A stretch of DNA of 64,000 nucleotides from Hyphomicrobiales bacterium (lineage in GTDB: Bacteria; Pseudomonadota; Alphaproteobacteria; Rhizobiales; Rhizobiaceae): the NCBI GenBank assembly GCA_017305935.1, contig JAFKJU010000019.1, forward strand, positions 86,400 through 150,399, read 5' to 3'. Made by a program: the position numbers and the translations under genes. Within the stretch, counting starts at the first letter, position 1. Every line of letters begins with the position of its first letter. This document shows, piece by piece, positions 59,870-64,000 of the stretch. The notes below the pieces were generated by a model. It was not told the origin of the DNA and searched no databases. It saw only the letters and a program-made list of their open reading frames with translations.

Positions 59870-60649
59870 TCACCCGATCCGCTTCAGGAAGCCGTCGGGA
59901 GCAACGGTGATCTGCAACTTGTCCTGCATGGTCCGATCGATTTCGAATTCGGGATGGGACTTCAGGAATTCCCAGACCGCGGTCTTGGGATTGGCGCCCT
60001 TATTCCAGGGGCGATCAGGATACATGTCCCTCGGCAAATCTTCCACAATCGTATCGAAAACGACGCAGTAGCTGCCGGCGGTCACCAAGGGAGAATAAGC
60101 TTCCAGTTCGGCCAGGACATGATCGTGGGTGTGATTACTGTCCAGGCAGACGAGCACACGCTGGAATGGAGCGGAAAACGCACGGACCTGGCTTACGATA
60201 TCATCGGCGATGCTCGAACCTTGGAGCATGGTGATACGGTTCGACATCGGATGCGCCTCGATCGCCGCACGATTGTGCGCGCGAATGTCGATATCGATGC
60301 CGAGCACCTTTCTGCGCGGCTCCAGCACATCCATTGTGGTGCGGCTTTCGATAGCATCGGCCATGTCGAGCAAAGCCAGAAGGGATGCGCTGAGAATCAG
60401 GGACCCACCATGGGCTATGCCGGTCTCGATAATGAGATCCGGGCGGGTTTTCCAGACGATCTCCTGCATGGCCATGATATCTTGCGGATATTGGATGATG
60501 GGCCGTCCCATCCAGAAATAATTGTAGGAATACTGGAGCTCGATCGAACGCCGCAGAAAACCGGCGGTCAATTCCTGCATTTCGGCGTCCGCGCCTATAT
60601 GCGTTACACGATCTGCGGCTTCAGCTTCGAAAGGGGTCGGGTTGCTCAT
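59870..60649 (-). CDS. Cephalosporin-hydroxylase-like (CmcI family) methyltransferase/hydroxylase
   Basis: A 259-residue protein of the CmcI family. The Rossmann-like SAM motif appears as LIIETGIAHGGSLILSASLL, with acidic residues at LGIDIDIRAHN and the metal-like LDSNHTHDHVLAEL. Rhizobial members usually accompany lipopolysaccharide or capsule genes and probably O-methylate or hydroxylate a sugar. It is the last of a three-gene minus-strand cluster with lower GC than its surroundings. Confidence 0.8.
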   Translation of the reverse strand: MSNPTPFEAEAADRVTHIGADAEMQELTAGFLRRSIELQYSYNYFWMGRPIIQYPQDIMAMQEIVWKTRPDLIIETGIAHGGSLILSASLLALLDMADAIESRTTMDVLEPRRKVLGIDIDIRAHNRAAIEAHPMSNRITMLQGSSIADDIVSQVRAFSAPFQRVLVCLDSNHTHDHVLAELEAYSPLVTAGSYCVVFDTIVEDLPRDMYPDRPWNKGANPKTAVWEFLKSHPEFEIDRTMQDKLQITVAPDGFLKRIG

Positions 60650-60713
60650 GTCAGTTCCATATTCGCGGGAGTTGGCAATGCATCATTTGGGGAAAAGCGA
60701 AACACTTTCGGCC

Positions 60714-61799
60714 TCAAGCAGCCGTTCGGGCCGGTGCCCTGTCGATGGTGATGTAGGTCAGCCGGTTTTGCGAGATCGCCCGGACCTCGTCCAGATAGTT
60801 GGAGTTCACCACATAAATCGGCGTGCCTGTTTCAAGTGTCGGCAATATCTCCGCCGGCGAACGCACCTGCAATCCAGTCGCCGCCAGGAAAAGGCCCTGC
60901 TTGGCCGGACTGATATCGATGACCGTTTCGACCGGACGCCCAGCGCGCTCGCACATCAGCGCCAGGATCACGCCTTTCGAGGCGCCGCCCCAGATGATCG
61001 TCGGTGCCGGCGTCAAGGTGCCGATAGACGCAAGCCCGTCCGAAAAATCCGCCGGGAATGCGACGCGATCGTTCTGATCAATCTTCGGCCGGCGCAACGA
61101 GGCGAGATCGCCGACCACATAGATATACTGCCCGCCGAAAACATGGCCGCTTTCCACCACCGAGCGAAAGATACGATGGAAGTCGCCAAGGCGGAAGTAA
61201 TTCACATGCTCATGGAAGATGTCGTACCAGACATGGTTTTCGCAGATCCAGTCGAAGCACGGAACCTCGATGTAGATCCGACCACGATTGCCGTTGGCTT
61301 CGGCGATATCGAACAGGAAGGAGACCGGATCCGGAATATGCTCGAGCACATGGCGCAGGATGATGCCCTCGCCGGCAATGCCGATCCCTTGCGTGAAATA
61401 CTCGCGGCGAATTCGAGGGTCACTGCCTTCATAGGTCGGATCGAAGCCAACGATATCGGCGCCGAGCGCGGTCAGGAGATCGAGAAACATGCCCTTGCCG
61501 CAGCCGACCTCTACCAGCGACGTGAGCCCCAGCGTGCGCCGGACGATCCCGGCGACATCGTTGAGATGCGCCTGAAAGATGGTGCTGGTGCTCTGGTCGT
61601 TCTGATAGAAAGCGTCGTAATTCATGATCTCCGGCCGGAACGCCGCATTGTAGACCAAGCCGGTTTCGAGATCCTCGACGATGCGCAGATCGGCGCGCGG
61701 GCAGGTGCGCGCGTCGTCGCGAGTGGGATACATGCGGTTCTGGAAAGCCGGGAAATCGTTCTGCTCATAGAGAATGCGATGGTTGGGAGAGGCGGTCAT
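60714..61799 (-). CDS. SAM-dependent C-methyltransferase (sugar-nucleotide type)
   Basis: A 361-residue enzyme with an N-terminal short cysteine-poor region, a central methyltransferase domain (LVEVGCGKGMFLDLLTALGADIVGFDP), and the C-terminal Methyltransf_14 domain (IWGGASKGVILALM). This three-part plan is typical of NDP-sugar C-methyltransferases, but the usual N-terminal zinc-binding cysteine set appears missing. The start at 61799 is an ATG; a TTG nine codons earlier would overlap the preceding gene. It lies between the CmcI-like and epimerase genes. Confidence 0.75.
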   Translation of the reverse strand: MTASPNHRILYEQNDFPAFQNRMYPTRDDARTCPRADLRIVEDLETGLVYNAAFRPEIMNYDAFYQNDQSTSTIFQAHLNDVAGIVRRTLGLTSLVEVGCGKGMFLDLLTALGADIVGFDPTYEGSDPRIRREYFTQGIGIAGEGIILRHVLEHIPDPVSFLFDIAEANGNRGRIYIEVPCFDWICENHVWYDIFHEHVNYFRLGDFHRIFRSVVESGHVFGGQYIYVVGDLASLRRPKIDQNDRVAFPADFSDGLASIGTLTPAPTIIWGGASKGVILALMCERAGRPVETVIDISPAKQGLFLAATGLQVRSPAEILPTLETGTPIYVVNSNYLDEVRAISQNRLTYITIDRAPARTAA

Positions 61800-61822
61800 G
61801 GGTATCTCGGTTTCTTCTAAGG

Positions 61823-62647
61823 TCAAGGGATGCCGACAATACGGGGAGGATCGAAGGAATTATCCGGGCGGGCGCCGAAATTGAGCAAATCTGGCCTGCC
61901 GTATTCGGCTGCGATTTCAAGGGCTAGGTCGCGAATGGTCACCGGGACGCCGGAGCAAATATTGAACGGGCCAGCCTGCAGGCCGAGTGCGATATCGACG
62001 ATCCTGGATGCCGCATCGCGGACATCGATATAATCGCGGATCTGGTTGCCGCTGGTCAAAGCGGCTCCTTTTCCAGAGGAAAGGCAGGCACGTAGATAGG
62101 GGACGAAGCGCCTTTCATCCTCTCCAGGACCATGCAAATAGAATAGGCGGCACCATGCGAATTCGATGCCGGCGGCCGGCAGCCAGTTCGACAGGCAGGC
62201 GTAGGCCGACATTTTTGCCGCCGCATACAGCGTCTGCGGCCGAAGCGGCGTTTCCGGGGAGAGATCGCCCGCCGAAAGATCATATTCGAAGCAGGTACCG
62301 ATCCCCACGAAACGGCCGACACCAGCGGCAAGGCATCCTCGCGCCATGATTAGCGTGCCGCTCAGGCAATCGAGATTCTCCGGCGCGTGCAGATATTGAC
62401 CGGGCACCGCATACCATGCCGCGTGGATCACCGTATCCATGCCTTCGGCCACGCGGCCCCACCAAGCCTCGTCCTCGTGGAAAAGCGACGGCGTCGCAAC
62501 GATCGACTGTACCGCCGGATGGCCTTCAAGCACAGGCTCGCGACCCGCGCGCACGACAGCGCGAACCTGAACGCCGTTCCGGGCAAGTGCATCCAACAGA
62601 TGCCGCCCGACAAAACCTGTCGCTCCGGTTACGAGAACATTCCTCAT
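61823..62647 (-). CDS. NAD-dependent sugar epimerase/dehydratase
   Basis: A 274-residue extended short-chain dehydrogenase. The N-terminal NAD motif is VLVTGATGFVGRHLL. The usual tyrosine-lysine pair is in LYAAAKMSAYACL, and a serine/threonine site in GIGTCFEYD. It should interconvert or dehydrate a nucleotide sugar, supplying the two enzymes downstream. The start ATG at 62647 is preferred over a GTG three codons upstream. It is the first gene of the three-gene cluster. Confidence 0.82.
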   Translation of the reverse strand: MRNVLVTGATGFVGRHLLDALARNGVQVRAVVRAGREPVLEGHPAVQSIVATPSLFHEDEAWWGRVAEGMDTVIHAAWYAVPGQYLHAPENLDCLSGTLIMARGCLAAGVGRFVGIGTCFEYDLSAGDLSPETPLRPQTLYAAAKMSAYACLSNWLPAAGIEFAWCRLFYLHGPGEDERRFVPYLRACLSSGKGAALTSGNQIRDYIDVRDAASRIVDIALGLQAGPFNICSGVPVTIRDLALEIAAEYGRPDLLNFGARPDNSFDPPRIVGIP

Positions 62648-63003
62648 CCCGGCCACCGGAAGAAATCAGCTCGTCTGGCGCCCACAACGGCGATAACAGG
62701 AATCATGCAGCGCCAACCCTTGTAGACGAGGCGAAGGACCCTGCCCGAACTATCGGCAGGGATATCTCGGCGCGCCGGATAACGCATTACGTAACCCAGA
62801 CGCAGGATCGACTTCTAGGATGGCATGCTGGTGCGGAGCTTGACCGCCCGCTATGCCTGTCCGTTTCGCTTCCCGTACTTTAATAAAAAGCACGCGCATT
62901 CGAAACGGAAAACACCTGGACCGACGGAGCATCCCAACGATCGCTCGGATCAGCATTACACTATCCGGCAGAAATTGCTGAACATTTAATTGAAAAACAG
63001 AAA
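62648..63003. other. Intergenic region between the sugar cluster and tRNA-Arg
   Basis: About 350 bases with no supported gene. The part next to the tRNA (62950-63003) is AT-rich. It must hold the promoter of the minus-strand sugar cluster. No inverted or direct repeat of the tRNA end was seen. Confidence 0.5.
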
Positions 63004-63080
63004 TGGCGCACCCGAAGAGATTCGAACTCCTGACCCCCAGATTCGTAGTCTGGTGCTCTATCCAGCTGAGCTACGGGTGC
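63004..63080 (-). tRNA. tRNA-Arg (anticodon ACG)
   Basis: On the minus strand, a 77-base cloverleaf begins GCACCCGTAGCTCAGCTGG and ends GGGTGCGCCA with encoded CCA. The loop CTACGAA carries ACG, read as ICG after editing. Its 3' end faces the lower-GC sugar cluster, the usual side for integrated DNA. Confidence 0.96.
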
Positions 63081-63201
63081 GCTGTGCAGCGGCGTTGCCG
63101 TCTGCGATGGCGGTTCTCTAAAACGTCAACGGGGGGATTGCAACCCCTTATTTCAAAAAAGCTTCATTTTTTTGAGGCGGCTGTCCTTGCCGCTTCGCGG
63201 C

Positions 63202-64000
63202 TCAGGCGCGGGCGCGATAATCCTGCAGCGAAACGGGGCGATCGGGGATTTCGATGCGGAACAGCGTGCCGGGGCCCGGCTTCTCGGCGAGCGCAATGGT
63301 GCCGCCATGGGCAAGCACCAGTTCGCGGGCGATGACCAGGCCTAGTCCCGTGCCGCCGGAGCGGGCCGAGCCCTTGAAGGCTGAAAACAGGTTTTCGCGC
63401 GCCTTGGCCGGCATGCCGGGGCCGGTATCGTCGATATCGATACTGACGACGCTGCCGAAACGTTGCGCGGAGACGGTGATTCGCCGCAGTTCGGACGATC
63501 CGGTCGCGCGCGGCGCCAGCAGCGCCTGATGGGCGTTGCGGCAGAGATTGTGAACGATGCGGAAAAGCTGCTCGCCGTCGGCGTCGACCATCAGGTCGGC
63601 CGAGATCGATTCGACGAATTCGATTCCGGCATCCGCCTCGATCGCCAGCAACTCGCGTACCTCCTGCACCAGCGCTGCCAGCGGCACCGGTTTTCGACGC
63701 GGCTCGGCTTCGGAAGCCTGGCCATAAGCCAGCACCTCGCTGGTATAGCCGACGGCACGGTCGATGGTGCGCAGCAATTTCGGCGCGAAACGTTTGACCA
63801 TGGGGTCGTCGACATCCACCAGCCGGTCCGACATCAGTTGCGCCGAGGCGAGGATGTTGCGCATGTCGTGGTTGATCTTGGAGACGGCGAGGCCGAGATC
63901 GGCAAGGTTCTTCTGCTGTTTCAGCGTCCGCTGCAAATGGGCCTGCATCGCCGCCAGATGCTGGCCCGCCAGGGCCAGTTCGTGGCCGCCGGGCCCGGCG
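63202..64000 (-). CDS. Sensor histidine kinase, C-terminal part
   Basis: The frame remains open at the window edge; 265 residues are present. The dimerisation helix with the phospho-histidine is KINHDMRNILASAQLMSDRL. The ATPase domain has the N-box LCRNAHQAL, the G1 box DIDDTGPGMP and the G2 region GSARSGGTGLGLVIARELV. Upstream residues (HELALAGQHLAAMQAHLQRTL) look like a coiled linker after a sensor domain that lies outside the window. An internal ATG at 63948 is not the true start. The signal is unknown. Confidence 0.85.
   Translation of the reverse strand, partial: AGPGGHELALAGQHLAAMQAHLQRTLKQQKNLADLGLAVSKINHDMRNILASAQLMSDRLVDVDDPMVKRFAPKLLRTIDRAVGYTSEVLAYGQASEAEPRRKPVPLAALVQEVRELLAIEADAGIEFVESISADLMVDADGEQLFRIVHNLCRNAHQALLAPRATGSSELRRITVSAQRFGSVVSIDIDDTGPGMPAKARENLFSAFKGSARSGGTGLGLVIARELVLAHGGTIALAEKPGPGTLFRIEIPDRPVSLQDYRARA

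Noticed and set aside
59792..59870. att site matching the tRNA-Arg 3' end
   Set aside because: The distal end of the sugar cluster holds only a terminator; no repeat of the tRNA end was found.
62750..62956. 68-codon open frame on the minus strand in the gap before tRNA-Arg
   Set aside because: No family similarity, no ribosome site and no conserved feature.

Overview
The window is a GC-rich, gene-dense chromosomal segment of an alphaproteobacterium, almost certainly Rhizobiaceae (Ensifer/Sinorhizobium, Rhizobium or Shinella-like). The evidence is a GcrA cell-cycle regulator with GANTC (CcrM) sites in its promoter, a PodJ-type polar protein, a SAM-II riboswitch before metZ, EcfG/RpoE2-type stress promoters, and the frcBCAK-frcR fructose locus beside pyrC, pyrE, frk and pgi. 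To my knowledge the fad-podJ and pgi-frk-pyrE-pyrC-frc orders match the Sinorhizobium meliloti chromosome. I found no prophage, transposon, CRISPR array or plasmid replication gene.

Layout. 1-2400: end of an HWE histidine kinase, a tandem palindromic repeat and a DEAD-box RNA helicase. 2600-8150: fatty-acid beta-oxidation operon fadE-(small broken gene)-fadA-fadJ. 8559-14223: podJ, a TSUP exporter and its membrane partner. 14264-19937: cupin, PdeM phosphoesterase, ligase-associated helicase, YitT protein and a TPR-methyltransferase. 20063-27964: small membrane and lipoproteins, MATE exporter, pyrD, DUF952, an orphan NarL-type regulator, an S24 regulator, a nuclease-like exported protein, a TerB-like protein and a solute-binding protein. 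28099-36674: glycosyltransferase, tRNA-Gly(CCC), dcd, SAM-II/metZ, apaG, hslO, argF and argD. 37066-40934: gcrA, a GGDEF-EAL protein and a PRC-barrel stress protein. 41109-53035: fadD, pgi, a small hydrophilic stress protein, frk, pyrE, pyrC, frcKACB and frcR. 53125-59791: Crp/Fnr regulator, Sel1 protein, a proline-racemase-family enzyme, a lipoprotein hydrolase, AraC regulator and a fosmidomycin-resistance-type MFS pump. 59870-62647: a lower-GC trio of surface-sugar modification genes lying 3' of tRNA-Arg(ACG). 63202-64000: 3' part of another sensor kinase.

How the genes fit together. Fructose enters by FrcBCA, is phosphorylated by Frk (and perhaps FrcK) and reaches glucose-6-phosphate through Pgi. 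pgi and frk carry the same palindromic operator at the same distance from their start codons, so they look co-regulated by one LacI-type repressor not encoded here. FadD activates fatty acids and the FadE/FadJ/FadA operon degrades them. Two promoters match the general-stress sigma factor EcfG. The regulatory highlights are the gcrA promoter, the SAM-II element with a possible terminator switch, the dispersed hairpin repeats, and a probable one-base frameshift in a low-GC gene inside the fad operon.
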